Below, one piece after another: positions 7,391 through 15,945 of a stretch of DNA of 51,042 nt. The notes beneath the pieces are model-generated. The model saw only the letters and a program-made list of their open reading frames with translations, had not been told where the DNA came from and did no database searches. Source of the DNA: Saccharopolyspora elongata (GTDB taxonomy: Bacteria; Actinomycetota; Actinomycetes; Mycobacteriales; Pseudonocardiaceae); the NCBI RefSeq assembly GCF_004348985.1, contig NZ_SMKW01000069.1, positions 1 to 51,042 on the forward strand, read 5' to 3'. A program made the translations under genes and the position numbers. Numbering within the stretch: the stretch's first letter is position 1; each line of letters starts with the position of its first letter.

Positions 7391-8272
7391 TCAGGGAAGG
7401 GTTCGCATCGCCCGGGTCTGGGTGGCCCTGGTTTCGAGTTCTTCGTCCGACGGGTAGTCGATCGCCGTCAGCGTCAGGCCGTGGGCCGGCGCCACCGCCG
7501 TTGTCCGGGTGGTGGATTCCAGGAGCTCCGCCGGCCACGGCTCGGCCCTGCGGCCGTCGCCGACCATCAGGAGCGTGCCCACCAGGCTCCGGACCATCGA
7601 ATGGCAGAACGCGTCCGCGCTCACGTGCGCGACGATCAGGTGCTCCGCCACCCGCTCCCACTCGAAGCGCTGGAGCTCGCGCACCGTCGTCGCGCCGTCC
7701 CGCGGCTTGCAGTACGCCGCGAAGTCGTTGAGCCCCAACAGCTCCTGGGCCGCTGCGTTGAGCGCCGCCACTTCCAGCGGCCGGTTCCAGGCGAGCGTGT
7801 CCCGGCGCCGCAGCGGGTCCACGCCCCACGGCGCATCCGACACCTGGTACCTGTAATGCCGCCGCAGAGCCGAGAATCGCGCGTCGAACGCCGCAGGCAC
7901 CACTCGGGCCCCCAGCACCCGCACGTCCGCCGGCAGGATCCGGTTCCACCGGTGGACCATCCGCCCCAGGTCCGGAATCCCTTGCTCGTCAACGGAAATC
8001 CGCCCGCCACCGGCCGGGTCGTGGGGCACTACGTCGAAGTGCACGACCTGGCCCGAAGCATGCACCCCGGAGTCCGTCCGCCCCGCGACCACCACGTGCC
8101 GCGGCACCGAGCGCCCAGGCGGCTGCTTCGCCAGCGCATCCTCCACCAGGCCCTGCACGGTGCGCTGGCCCGGCTGAGTCGCCCAGCCGCAGAAATCCGT
8201 TCCGTCGTAGGACAAATCGAGGCGCACGCGAACGAGCCCGCCCTCCCCAGCGGGAGCGACGGGCTCGTCCAC
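7391..8272 (-). CDS. truA: tRNA pseudouridine(38-40) synthase TruA
   Basis: This 293-residue protein isomerises uridines 38-40 in the tRNA anticodon arm. It shows the opening LDLSYDGTDFCGWATQPG and the catalytic motif AGRTDSGVHA with Asp67. Later family segments are DARFSALRRHYRY and FCHSMVRSLVG. The frame can start at GTG 8272, but this lacks a Shine-Dalgarno. A GTG at 8225-8227 follows GGGGAGGG and begins RVRLDLSYDG, closer to the usual family start. It follows rplQ by 20 bp and ends the alpha-type ribosomal operon, the usual actinobacterial order. Confidence 0.95.
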   Translation of the reverse strand: MDEPVAPAGEGGLVRVRLDLSYDGTDFCGWATQPGQRTVQGLVEDALAKQPPGRSVPRHVVVAGRTDSGVHASGQVVHFDVVPHDPAGGGRISVDEQGIPDLGRMVHRWNRILPADVRVLGARVVPAAFDARFSALRRHYRYQVSDAPWGVDPLRRRDTLAWNRPLEVAALNAAAQELLGLNDFAAYCKPRDGATTVRELQRFEWERVAEHLIVAHVSADAFCHSMVRSLVGTLLMVGDGRRAEPWPAELLESTTRTTAVAPAHGLTLTAIDYPSDEELETRATQTRAMRTLP

Positions 8273-8292
8273 AGCAGTACTACGTGCCTGAA

Positions 8293-8823
8293 TCAGGACT
8301 CGTCCTTCTTCTCGGCAGCGGTGTCCTCGGCCTTGGCCTCGGTCGCCTCCGGGGCCTCAGCGGCCTCGGTGGTCTCCGCCTGAGCCTCGGTCGCCTCGGC
8401 CTTGGGGGCCTCCTCGTCCTTGGCGAACTTCGTACCGCGAGCGGCCTCCGCCTCGGTGGTGACGAGCTGCTCGGTCACCAGCGCGATGACGGCCATCTTC
8501 GCGTTGTCACCCTTGCGCGGCATCGTCTTGATGATGCGGGTGTAACCGCCGTTGCGTTCCGCGAAGTGCGGGCCGATCTCCGCGAAGAGCTTGTGCACGA
8601 CGTCCTTGTCGCGGATGGTCTTCATGACCTCGCGACGGTTGTGCAGGTCGCCCTTCTTGGCTTTGGTGATCAGCCGCTCGGCGATCGGCCGCAGCCGCTT
8701 CGCCTTGGCCTCGGTGGTGGTGATCCGACCGTGCTCGAACAGCGAGGTGGCCAGGTTGGCCATGATGAGCCGCTCGTGCGCCGGCGACCCGCCGAGACGC
8801 GGACCCTTGGTCGGGGTGGGCAT
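8293..8823 (-). CDS. rplQ: 50S ribosomal protein L17
   Basis: This 176-residue L17 begins MPTPTKGPRLGGSPAHERL and keeps the conserved ITTTEAKAKRLRPIAERLITKAK and RNGGYTRI segments. Residues after about 125 form an Ala/Glu-rich acidic tail (for example AEATEAQAETTEAAEA) absent from E. coli L17 and common in actinobacteria. L17 lies near the exit tunnel of the large subunit. It is co-directional with rpoA, 49 bp downstream of it. Confidence 0.97.
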   Translation of the reverse strand: MPTPTKGPRLGGSPAHERLIMANLATSLFEHGRITTTEAKAKRLRPIAERLITKAKKGDLHNRREVMKTIRDKDVVHKLFAEIGPHFAERNGGYTRIIKTMPRKGDNAKMAVIALVTEQLVTTEAEAARGTKFAKDEEAPKAEATEAQAETTEAAEAPEATEAKAEDTAAEKKDES

Positions 8824-8872
8824 CGGTTGCTCCTCTCAGGGCGCGCCGGTGTACCCCGGACGCGCAACACAG

Positions 8873-9952
8873 CTACAGCTGCTCTGTCTCCGCGTAGTCC
8901 TGACCGTCGTCGTAGCCGTTGTCCTCGACGGGCCCGACCGCGCCGACGGTGGTCTCCTCGGAGGACCAGCCTTCGGACGGGTACTCGGCCGCCGCGGCCG
9001 ACGGGTCGAATCCGGGCGGGCTGTCCTTGAGCGCGAGCCCAAGGCCGGCCAGCTTCATCTTGACCTCGTCGATGGACTTCGCACCGAAGTTGCGGATGTC
9101 CAGCAGGTCGGCCTCGCTGCGCGAGACCAGCTCGCCGACGGTGTGGATGCCCTCCCGCTTGAGGCAGTTGTAGGAGCGCACCGTCAGGTCGAGGTCCTCG
9201 ATCGGCATCGCGTAGGCCGCGATGGTGTCAGCTTCCGCCGGCGACGGGCCGATCTCGATGCCTTCGGCGTCGATGTTGAGCTCGCGGGCGAGCCCGAACA
9301 GCTCGACGAGGGTGCGTCCCGCCGAAGCCACCGCGTCGCGCGGGGTGATCGACGGCTTGCTCTCCACGTCGAGGATCAGCTTGTCGAAGTCCGTGCGCTG
9401 CTCGACACGGGTCGCCTCGACCTTGTAGGTCACCTTCAGCACCGGCGAGTAGATCGAGTCCACCGGAATGCGGCCGATCTCGGCGCCGGTCTGCTTGTTC
9501 TGCATCGCGGGGACATAGCCACGACCACGCTCGACGACGAGCTCGATCTCCAGCTTGCCCTTCGCGTTGAGGGTGGCGATGTGCAGGTCGGGGTTGTGCA
9601 CCGTGACGCCCGCCGGCGGCACGATGTCGGCCGCGGTGACCTCACCCGGACCCTGCTTGCGCAGGTACATCGTCACCGGCTCGTCTTCCTCGGAGCTGAC
9701 GACCAGCTCCTTGATGTTCAGGATGACGTCGGTGACGTCTTCCTTCACACCCGGAATCGTGGTGAACTCGTGCAGCACACCGTCGATGCGCAGGCTGGTG
9801 ACCGCCGCCCCCGGGATCGAGGAGAGCAAGGTACGACGCAGCGAGTTGCCGAGGGTGTAGCCGAAGCCCGGCTCCAGCGGCTCGATGACGAACCGGGAGC
9901 GCGTCTCCGACACCGCCTCTTCGGACAGTGTGGGTCGCTGGGAGATGAGCAC
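8873..9952 (-). CDS. rpoA: RNA polymerase alpha subunit
   Basis: This 359-residue alpha subunit has an N-terminal assembly domain (residues about 1-235; FVIEPLEPGFGYTLGNSLRRTLLSSIPGAAV). A flexible linker leads to the C-terminal domain that binds UP elements and activators (about 255-320; LVSRSEADLLDIRNFGAKSIDEV). An acidic Glu/Asp/Tyr-rich tail follows. GTG at 9952 follows an AAAGGAAAA site. It is preceded by rpsD and followed by rplQ. Confidence 0.98.
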   Translation of the reverse strand: MLISQRPTLSEEAVSETRSRFVIEPLEPGFGYTLGNSLRRTLLSSIPGAAVTSLRIDGVLHEFTTIPGVKEDVTDVILNIKELVVSSEEDEPVTMYLRKQGPGEVTAADIVPPAGVTVHNPDLHIATLNAKGKLEIELVVERGRGYVPAMQNKQTGAEIGRIPVDSIYSPVLKVTYKVEATRVEQRTDFDKLILDVESKPSITPRDAVASAGRTLVELFGLARELNIDAEGIEIGPSPAEADTIAAYAMPIEDLDLTVRSYNCLKREGIHTVGELVSRSEADLLDIRNFGAKSIDEVKMKLAGLGLALKDSPPGFDPSAAAAEYPSEGWSSEETTVGAVGPVEDNGYDDGQDYAETEQL

Positions 9953-10023
9953 TTCGTTTTCCTTTCCTCACGACGCCCGCTATTTGACGCCGATGGAATG
10001 GCGTTGCCCGCGAAGCGCGGGCC

Positions 10024-10048
10024 GGTGGCGGATTCCTGCACCGCCACC
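10024..10048 (-). other. hairpin in the rpsD-rpoA gap
   Basis: GGTGGCGG (10024-10031) pairs with CCGCCACC (10041-10048) around a 9-nt loop. The 151-bp gap between rpsD and rpoA also holds two copies of the self-complementary CCGCCGGCGG (10061-10070 and 10088-10097). There is no T-tract, so an attenuator or mRNA-stability element is as likely as a terminator. Confidence 0.4.
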
Positions 10049-10103
10049 GCTGGCTGCGAGCCGCCGGCGGCCGTACCCCGAAGGGAGCCGCCGGCGGGAC
10101 GCG

Positions 10104-10709
10104 TCACTTCGAGTAGAGCTCGACGATGAGCTGCTCGGTGACCGGAGTGTCGATCTGCGCGCGCTCCGGGCGCTGGTGCACCAGGATCCGCAGGTTCGAG
10201 GGCACGACCTGCAGCCAGGCCGGAACCGGACGCTCGCCCAGGGTCTCCTTGGCGATGATGAACGGCGTGGTGCCCAGAGACTTCGGCTTGACGTCGACGA
10301 TGTCCCACTTCGAAACCTGGAAGCTGGGGACGTTCACCTTCTTGCCGTTGACCGTGAAGTGGCCGTGGCTGACCAGCTGACGCGCCATGCGGCGGGTGCG
10401 GGCCAGGCCGGCCCGGTACACGACGTTGTCGAGCCGGGACTCCAGCAGCTGCAGCAGGTTGTCACCCGTCTTGCCGGGGCGCCGGTTGGCGTTCTCGTAG
10501 TACGAGCGGAACTGACGCTCCAGCACACCGTAGGTGAACTTCGCCTTCTGCTTCTCCTGGAGCTGCAGCAGGTACTCGGTTTCCTTGATGCGCGCGCGGC
10601 CGTGCTGACCCGGGGGGTACGGACGACGCTCGAACGCCTGGTCACCACCGACGAGGTCAACCTTGAGACGGCGGGACTTGCGGGTCGCGGGACCGGTATA
10701 ACGTGCCAT
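10104..10709 (-). CDS. rpsD: 30S ribosomal protein S4
   Basis: This is a 201-residue S4. The N-terminal region opens MARYTGPATRKSRRLKVDL and the S4 RNA-binding domain is visible at about 90-150 (SRLDNVVYRAGLARTRRMARQLVSHGHFTVNGKKV). S4 nucleates 30S assembly on 16S rRNA and can repress its own operon in several bacteria. No CxxC cluster is present at the N-terminus, so this is the zinc-free type. It lies 23 bp after rpsK. Confidence 0.98.
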   Translation of the reverse strand: MARYTGPATRKSRRLKVDLVGGDQAFERRPYPPGQHGRARIKETEYLLQLQEKQKAKFTYGVLERQFRSYYENANRRPGKTGDNLLQLLESRLDNVVYRAGLARTRRMARQLVSHGHFTVNGKKVNVPSFQVSKWDIVDVKPKSLGTTPFIIAKETLGERPVPAWLQVVPSNLRILVHQRPERAQIDTPVTEQLIVELYSK

Positions 10710-10732
10710 CTTTGTCTACTCCTTCCCGCGCC

Positions 10733-11137
10733 TCAGACCCGACGCCGCTTCGGCGGCCGGCAGCCGTTGTGCGGCTGCGGGGTCACGTCCTGGATGGTGC
10801 CGACCTCGAGACCGGCGGCCTGCAGCGAGCGGATCGCCGTCTCGCGGCCCGAACCCGGACCCTTGACGAAGACGTCGACCTTCTTCATGCCGTGCTCGGC
10901 GGCCTTGCGGGCCGCGTTCTCGGCGGCCATCTGCGCGGCGAACGGGGTGGACTTACGAGAGCCCTTGAACCCGACGTGGCCGGCGGAGGCCCAGGCGATC
11001 ACCGCACCGGTGGGGTCGGTGATCGAAACGATGGTGTTGTTGAACGTGCTCTTGATGTGCGCCTGGCCGTGAGCGACGTTCTTCTTTTCCTTGCGCCGCA
11101 CCTTCTTGACGGCGCCAGCGCGAGACTTGGGTGGCAT
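10733..11137 (-). CDS. rpsK: 30S ribosomal protein S11
   Basis: This 134-residue S11 of the platform of the small subunit shows STFNNTIVSITDPTGAVIAWASAGHVGFKGSRKSTPFAAQ. The C-terminal PQPHNGCRPPKRRRV is the conserved rRNA-binding tail. The ATG follows closely on rpsM (24 bp) in the usual rpsM-rpsK-rpsD order. Confidence 0.98.
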   Translation of the reverse strand: MPPKSRAGAVKKVRRKEKKNVAHGQAHIKSTFNNTIVSITDPTGAVIAWASAGHVGFKGSRKSTPFAAQMAAENAARKAAEHGMKKVDVFVKGPGSGRETAIRSLQAAGLEVGTIQDVTPQPHNGCRPPKRRRV

Positions 11138-11161
11138 GGCTTAGCTGACTCCTAGCGAGGC

Positions 11162-11542
11162 TTACTTCTTCCCGGCCTTCTTCTTGCCGGCGACCGTCTT
11201 CTTCGGCCCCTTGCGGGTACGGGCGTTGGTCTTCGTCCGCTGCCCGTGAACCGGCAGGTGCCGGCGGTGCCGAAGCCCCGCGTAGCAGCCGATCTCGATC
11301 TTCCGGCGGATGTCGGCCTGGACCTCGCGGCGGAGGTCACCCTCGACCCGGTAGCTGCTCTCGATGTAGTCGCGCAGCTTGGTCAGCTGCTCGTCATCGA
11401 GGTCGCGCGGCCGGGCGTCGGGCGAGATTCCGGTCGCGGAGAGGATCTCCTTCGACCGGGTCTTGCCGATCCCGTAGATGTAGGTAAGCGCGATCGCCAT
11501 GCGCTTTTCGCGCGGCAGATCAACGCCGACGACCCGTGCCAT
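11162..11542 (-). CDS. rpsM: 30S ribosomal protein S13
   Basis: This 126-residue S13 begins MARVVGVDLPREKRMAIAL, with the helix-turn motif YIYGIGKTRSKEIL and the conserved C-terminal GQRTKTNARTRKGP that contacts tRNA and 16S rRNA. The ATG at 11542 is chosen because AAGGAGA precedes it and the family begins here; an in-frame upstream ATG only adds unrelated residues. The 153-bp gap before it, after rpmJ, shows no gene. Confidence 0.97.
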   Translation of the reverse strand: MARVVGVDLPREKRMAIALTYIYGIGKTRSKEILSATGISPDARPRDLDDEQLTKLRDYIESSYRVEGDLRREVQADIRRKIEIGCYAGLRHRRHLPVHGQRTKTNARTRKGPKKTVAGKKKAGKK

Positions 11543-11695
11543 CTGGCCGGTTCTCCTTCGTTTTTCCAGGTCTGCTCCCTCGCCGCCCCCGCAACTGGTG
11601 CGGAGCCCCGGCCTGGTCCGGGGGTCAGTCGGCCCCACGTTAGGGCCGACAGGTCAAGGGAGTTCCTTCTCGATCCTTGCGACGCTGTGCTGCGC

Positions 11696-11809
11696 TCAGC
11701 CCTGACGCTGCTTGTGACGGGCGTTGTCGCAGATCACCAGCACCCGCCCGTGACGGCGGATGACCTGGCACTTGTCGCAGATTCGCTTCACACTCGGCTG
11801 GACCTTCAC
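11696..11809 (-). CDS. rpmJ: 50S ribosomal protein L36
   Basis: This 37-residue L36 starts at GTG 11809 after AGGAGAG and reads VKVQPSVKRICDKCQVIRR through RHKQRQG. The C-x2-C, Cys and His ligands of the zinc ribbon are all present, so this is the zinc-containing type. It lies 52 bp after infA, the standard position. Confidence 0.95.
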   Translation of the reverse strand: MKVQPSVKRICDKCQVIRRHGRVLVICDNARHKQRQG

Positions 11810-11861
11810 GGTCGTGCTCTCCTGCTCGGACGCGTGTCCGGTCACCCGGACACCGTGGAGG

Positions 11862-12083
11862 TCACTTGTAGCGGTAGACGATGCGCCCACGGGAAAGGTC
11901 GTACGGCGAGAGCTCCACCACGACCCGGTCCTCGGGCAGGATGCGGATGTAGTGCTGACGCATCTTGCCACTGATGTGTGCGAGGACCTTGTGGCCGTTC
12001 TCCAACTCGACACGGAACATCGCGTTGGGAAGCGGTTCGATCACCCGACCCTCGACCTCAATGGCCCCGTCTTTCTTGCCCAT
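11862..12083 (-). CDS. infA: translation initiation factor IF-1
   Basis: This 73-residue IF-1 has a single OB-fold domain beginning MGKKDGAIEVEGRVIEPLPN and ending SRGRIVYRYK. IF-1 occupies the ribosomal A site during initiation. A GGAGGAC site lies directly before the ATG at 12083. Unlike in many actinobacteria, it is not directly preceded by map: two opposite-strand methyltransferase genes intervene, so infA must have its own promoter in 12084-12462. Confidence 0.97.
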   Translation of the reverse strand: MGKKDGAIEVEGRVIEPLPNAMFRVELENGHKVLAHISGKMRQHYIRILPEDRVVVELSPYDLSRGRIVYRYK

Positions 12084-12462
12084 GTCCTCCGCGTTTCGTG
12101 ACGGTGACGGTTTTGCGGACCTAAGTCCCGCCGCGTGCACCGGAGGCCCCGGCACCCACGACGGGCACACCGCAGCCCGGCCCGAAACACCGATGACGAC
12201 CCGATCCGGATGTTCGGAAGCGGATACCCAGGCACAACGAACCGGCGCTACGAGTGCGCCGATGTTCCACTGTACGCCCCGCCGATCGGGCACTCCACAT
12301 CGGGGCAGCTCAACGCCGCCCCGGTTACTCCGCGCAACATTGATGTCACGCTGCACCACCGCACCAATGCGGCGGGTTGCGTGGGTGCTCCGAGCCTCAC
12401 TACGTTCGATCACGCTCGACACCGGGGTCGAGGCCGACGCCGTGGGACAACCGAGGAGAAGC
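12084..12462. other. divergent infA / methyltransferase spacer
   Basis: This 379-bp region has no gene I can support. On the minus strand TACAGT (12269-12274) is a possible infA -10, but the -35 is weak (TGTGGA, 19-nt spacing). The plus-strand gene has a good Shine-Dalgarno, GAGGAGA, at 12453-12459. I saw no riboswitch-like structure. Confidence 0.35.
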
Positions 12463-13104
12463 GTGACACCCCAGCAGGACCAGCAGATCGGCAAGGTCGG
12501 GCAGAACGCGACCAGCAAGCTGGACGAGTACCGGACCTTCTTCCAGACCGCGGTGCGCAACCCCAGGATGGTGGGGGCGGCGACTCCGACGTCCGCCGCC
12601 GTCGCCGCCACGGTGGCCCAGGTGGTGCCGACCACCGGCACCCCGGTCGTTGTCGAGCTCGGTCCCGGGACCGGCTCGTTGAGCGACGGCATCCACCGCC
12701 GGCTGCCCACTGGCTCCCGGCACGTCGGCATCGAGCTCGGCGAAGGCATGGTCGAGCACCTGCGGGCCCACAAGCCGTGGATGGAGATCGTGCACGGCGA
12801 CGCGAGCGACCTGCTCGCGCTGCTGGACAAGCACAACATCGACCGCGTCGACGCCGTCATCAGCAGCATCCCGTGGTCGCTGCTGCCGAGCGACGCGCAG
12901 AACCACATCCTGCGCCAGGCCGCCGAGGCGCTCGCCCCGCAGGGTGCGTTCACGGCGCTGACCTACCTGCCCGCCGACCACACACCGGGCGGCCGCCGCT
13001 TCCGCGCCCGCCTGACGCAGACGTTCGACGAGATCATCACCCACACCACCTGGCGCAATATCCCGCCGATCCTGCACTACATCTGTCGCCGGCCCCTGCG
13101 CTGA
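12463..13104 (+). CDS. class I SAM methyltransferase, phospholipid N-methyltransferase-like
   Basis: This is a 213-residue protein from GTG 12463, preceded by GAGGAGA. It has motif I VVVELGPGTGSLS, an acidic residue after strand 2 (GIELGEGM), HGDASDL, and a motif IV-like VDAVISSIPWSLLP. The I-S-S-I-P-W motif and length match the PmtA-like phospholipid N-methyltransferase and KsgA/Erm superfamily, with FTALTYLP at the C-terminal side. The substrate cannot be read from the sequence. A paralogue follows directly, and both run against the ribosomal genes around them. Confidence 0.8.
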   Translation: MTPQQDQQIGKVGQNATSKLDEYRTFFQTAVRNPRMVGAATPTSAAVAATVAQVVPTTGTPVVVELGPGTGSLSDGIHRRLPTGSRHVGIELGEGMVEHLRAHKPWMEIVHGDASDLLALLDKHNIDRVDAVISSIPWSLLPSDAQNHILRQAAEALAPQGAFTALTYLPADHTPGGRRFRARLTQTFDEIITHTTWRNIPPILHYICRRPLR

Positions 13105-13149
13105 GACCCCGACCGGGGGTGGCTCGGGTCTCGTCCGGGGCAACCCCGG
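13103..13149 (+). terminator. double hairpin after first methyltransferase
   Basis: GAGACCC (13103-13109) pairs with GGGTCTC (13126-13132). Directly after, CCGGGG / CCCCGG (13135-13149) forms a tight second hairpin with a CAA loop. There is no T-tract, as is common for actinobacterial terminators, so the call is moderate. Confidence 0.45.
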
Positions 13150-13320
13150 AGGCCGCCGGGCACGACGGGGGCGCAGGCTTTGCGCATGAGCGAGAGCACC
13201 CCCGCAACGCGACTTCGTGAAAACGCCCTGCCACGCGCTGCGACCCGCGGACCGCAGCGGGACGCTGCGATGGAAGCACCAGCTACCACCGCCGCGTCCG
13301 GCGAACGGGCAGGAGCAGCC

Positions 13321-13923
13321 GTGAGCAAGCGAAAGAAGCTGCGCGAGTACTGGACGTTCCTGAGCCGCGCGGTCCGCCGGCCGTCGACGTTCGGCGCCGT
13401 GCTGCCGACCTCCCGGCACGTCGCAGCCGCGGTGGCCACTGTGGTGCCCAGCTTCGGCACGCCCACGGTGCTGGAGCTCGGCCCGGGCACCGGCGCGCTC
13501 AGCAGCCCCATCCAGCGCCGGCTGTCCGAGGGCGCGCGGCACCTCGCGGTCGAGATCGACCCGGAGATGGTCCGCTACCTGCACCGCACCAAGCCCTGGC
13601 TGGAAGTCATCGCGGGGGACGTGACGGACCTGCGCGAACTGCTGGACGCCGCCGGGGTCGACCGGGTCGACGCGGTCATCAGCAGCATCCCGTGGACCCT
13701 GCTGCCGCCGGACAAGCAGCGCGAACTGCTGGAGCAGGCGGTCTCGGTGCTGACGCCGGGCGGGGTGTTCACCACGGTCACCTACTTGACGACGCTGTGG
13801 CGACCGTCCACCCGCGAGTTCGTGTCGGCGCTGGAGGACACCTTCGACGAGGTGCTGCCGCGCACCGCGATCTGGCGGAACGTGCCCCCGGCCCGCATCT
13901 ACGCCTGCCGCCGGCCGAAGTGA
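13321..13923 (+). CDS. class I SAM methyltransferase, paralogue of the preceding gene
   Basis: This 200-residue protein from GTG 13321 follows AGGAG. It shares VLELGPGTGALS, VDAVISSIPWTLLPP, FTTVTYL and the ending IYACRRP with its neighbour, about half identical by eye. An in-frame ATG at 13186 would add 45 residues, but those codons are much less G/C-ended and look disordered, so the later start is preferred. It is probably a tandem duplicate with the same chemistry and a possibly different lipid or RNA substrate. Confidence 0.78.
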   Translation: MSKRKKLREYWTFLSRAVRRPSTFGAVLPTSRHVAAAVATVVPSFGTPTVLELGPGTGALSSPIQRRLSEGARHLAVEIDPEMVRYLHRTKPWLEVIAGDVTDLRELLDAAGVDRVDAVISSIPWTLLPPDKQRELLEQAVSVLTPGGVFTTVTYLTTLWRPSTREFVSALEDTFDEVLPRTAIWRNVPPARIYACRRPK

Positions 13924-13963
13924 CGGCGACCCGACCCGGCGCGACTTCCATCGAGACCAGACA

Positions 13964-13985
13964 TTCGATTTCCGCCGAAATCGAA
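13964..13985. repeat. AT-rich hairpin TTCGATTTC/GAAATCGAA
   Basis: A 9-bp perfect stem (13964-13972 with 13977-13985) has a 4-nt CGCC loop, 40 bp after the second methyltransferase. Size and loop match the palindromes near the DUF559 gene, but the arm sequence differs. It may be a bidirectional terminator between convergent genes. Confidence 0.6.
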
Positions 13986-14044
13986 CAAGTGGTCCACAAC
14001 CCTCGGCGTGTCGTGACCCGACACGCCGCAGGAACGCAAGTTCC

Positions 14045-14070
14045 ATTGAAATCGAAGGTCCGATTTCAAT
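14045..14070. repeat. AT-rich hairpin ATTGAAATCG/CGATTTCAAT
   Basis: A 10-bp perfect stem (14045-14054 with 14061-14070) has a 6-nt loop. It is followed on the plus strand by GAGCGTTTTTC, giving a plausible plus-strand terminator with a T-tract. It shares the GAAATCG core with the hairpin 60 bp upstream. Confidence 0.6.
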
Positions 14071-14170
14071 GAGCGTTTTTCATCCTGGTCCGGCCCCGCA
14101 GTCGCGAGTAGCAAAGCTGCACGTCGATGGGGTGCCGCATGCGCCGCAGGCGCATAACCCACCTACGACA

Positions 14171-14325
14171 CCTGCACCGCCGCGGGTTCACTGTGCCCGT
14201 GCCCCTGGGGCACTCCTGGGCGGGACGGCCCTGACGCCGTGTATTGGACATACATAAGTCAGGGCACCCACAGACCAGGGAGCCTCTGAGGTTCCGCCAC
14301 CCGCACCGCCACGCAAAACGAGGTT
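14171..14325. repeat. dispersed GC-rich repeat, copy B, with internal insert
   Basis: The outer parts match the repeat at 2117-2166: GCACCGCCGCGGGTTC at the left and GCACCGCCACGCAAAACGAG at the right. Between them lie about 110 extra bases bounded by GGTTC on both sides. They contain the perfect palindrome GTGCCCCTGGGGCAC and a CCTGA/TCAGG-stemmed segment. No open frame is evident. Confidence 0.45.
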
Positions 14326-14358
14326 GGAAACCCCAACGGAACCTGCGTCGGGTCCCGA

Positions 14359-15159
14359 TCAGTCCTCGGCGGCGGTGAGGACCCAGGGGCCGTCTTCGGT
14401 GATCGCCACCGTGTGCTCCCAGTGCGCCGCGCGGGAGCCGTCGTCGGTCACGACCGTCCAGGCGTCGTCGAGCTCCTCGGTCTCCGCCGAGCCCAGCGTG
14501 AGCATCGGCTCCACCGCGATCGCCATGCCGACCCGCAGCTTCGGGCCGCGCCCGGGCTTGCCGAGGTTCGGCAGGAACGGCTCCATGTGCATCTGGGTGC
14601 CGATGCCGTGCCCGCCGTACTCCGCGATGATCCCGTACTCCAGGCCGTCGGCCTTCGCGGCCGCGCGGGCCGCGGTCTCCACCGCGTGGGAGATGTCGGT
14701 GAGCCGGTTCCCGGCCCGGACCTGCTCGATCCCGGCCCACATGCTGGCCTCGGTGGCCGCAGACAGGGCTCGGTCCTGCGCGCTGACCTCGCCGATCGCC
14801 AGCGTCACCGCGGAGTCGCCGTGCCAGCCGTCCAGGATCGCGCCGCAGTCCACCGACAGCAGGTCGCCCTCGGCGAGGGCCTCGCTGCGGGACGGGATGC
14901 CGTGCACCACCTTCTCGTTCAGCGATGCGCAGATCGACGCCGGGAACCCGTGGTAGCCCTTGAACGACGGCACCGCGCCGGCGTCCCGGATCACCTGCTC
15001 CGCGACGGCGTCCAGCTCACCGGTGGTCGCACCGGGCTTCGCGTGCTCGGTCACCGCGGCCAGCGCGCGGGCGACGATCAGGCCGGCGGCGCGCATCGCC
15101 TCGATCTCGCCCCGCGACTTGAGCTCGATGCCCTTACCCCGACGCAACAAGGCACTCAC
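14359..15159 (-). CDS. map: type I methionine aminopeptidase
   Basis: This 266-residue enzyme removes the initiator methionine from nascent proteins. The five dinuclear-metal ligands are visible in order: the two Asp in SVDCGAILDGWHGDSAVT, His in GGHGIG, Glu in AVEPMLTL, and Glu in ITEDGPWVLT. GTG at 15159 is used. It is the last gene of the secY-adk-map unit. The usual next gene, infA, is displaced by the opposite-strand methyltransferase pair. Confidence 0.96.
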   Translation of the reverse strand: MSALLRRGKGIELKSRGEIEAMRAAGLIVARALAAVTEHAKPGATTGELDAVAEQVIRDAGAVPSFKGYHGFPASICASLNEKVVHGIPSRSEALAEGDLLSVDCGAILDGWHGDSAVTLAIGEVSAQDRALSAATEASMWAGIEQVRAGNRLTDISHAVETAARAAAKADGLEYGIIAEYGGHGIGTQMHMEPFLPNLGKPGRGPKLRVGMAIAVEPMLTLGSAETEELDDAWTVVTDDGSRAAHWEHTVAITEDGPWVLTAAED

Positions 15160-15189
15160 CTTCAGGATTCTTTCTAGGATTGCGGTTCA

Positions 15190-15210
15190 GGCCGGCCGCT
15201 GCGGCCGGCC
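15190..15210 (-). other. GC palindrome between adk and map
   Basis: GGCCGGCCGC and GCGGCCGGCC are perfect complements around one base (15200), in the 58-bp gap between adk and map. It would form a very stable mRNA hairpin just before the map start and could lower or insulate map expression. No U-tract follows. Confidence 0.55.
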
Positions 15211-15217
15211 GACCGGC

Positions 15218-15769
<552 letters not shown>

Positions 15770-15869
15770 CAAGGGTCTGCCTCCGAATCAATCCGATCGC
15801 GCGCCAACTGCTGACGAGCTCCGCGGGCGCCCACCTGCATCGGGGCAGCCGCGCTCACACCCTACGCAT

Positions 15870-15892
15870 GGGGCGACGCACCAGGTCGCCCC
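15870..15892 (-). other. hairpin in secY-adk gap
   Basis: GGGGCGAC (15870-15877) pairs with GTCGCCCC (15885-15892) around a 7-nt loop within the 176-bp gap between secY and adk. It has no T-tract and is possibly an attenuator or processing site. Confidence 0.45.
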
Positions 15893-15945
15893 ACCCGCAA
15901 CGGGGGTATCCGGGCATGCGTCGACGCGCGCCCGGACCGTCCAGC

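Larger units (their letters stand above)
13924..14358. other. intergenic region with hairpins and a dispersed repeat
   Basis: These 435 bp separate the convergent ends of the second methyltransferase and map and hold no gene I can support. They contain two AT-rich hairpins, the repeat copy at 14171-14325, and a short GTTGG/CCAAC hairpin near 14323-14338 that may end the map transcript. Confidence 0.5.

Noticed and set aside
13186..13320. N-terminal extension of the second methyltransferase from ATG 13186
   Set aside because: About two thirds G/C-ending codons against over 90% in the body, no conserved sequence, and a good AGGAG site before GTG 13321.
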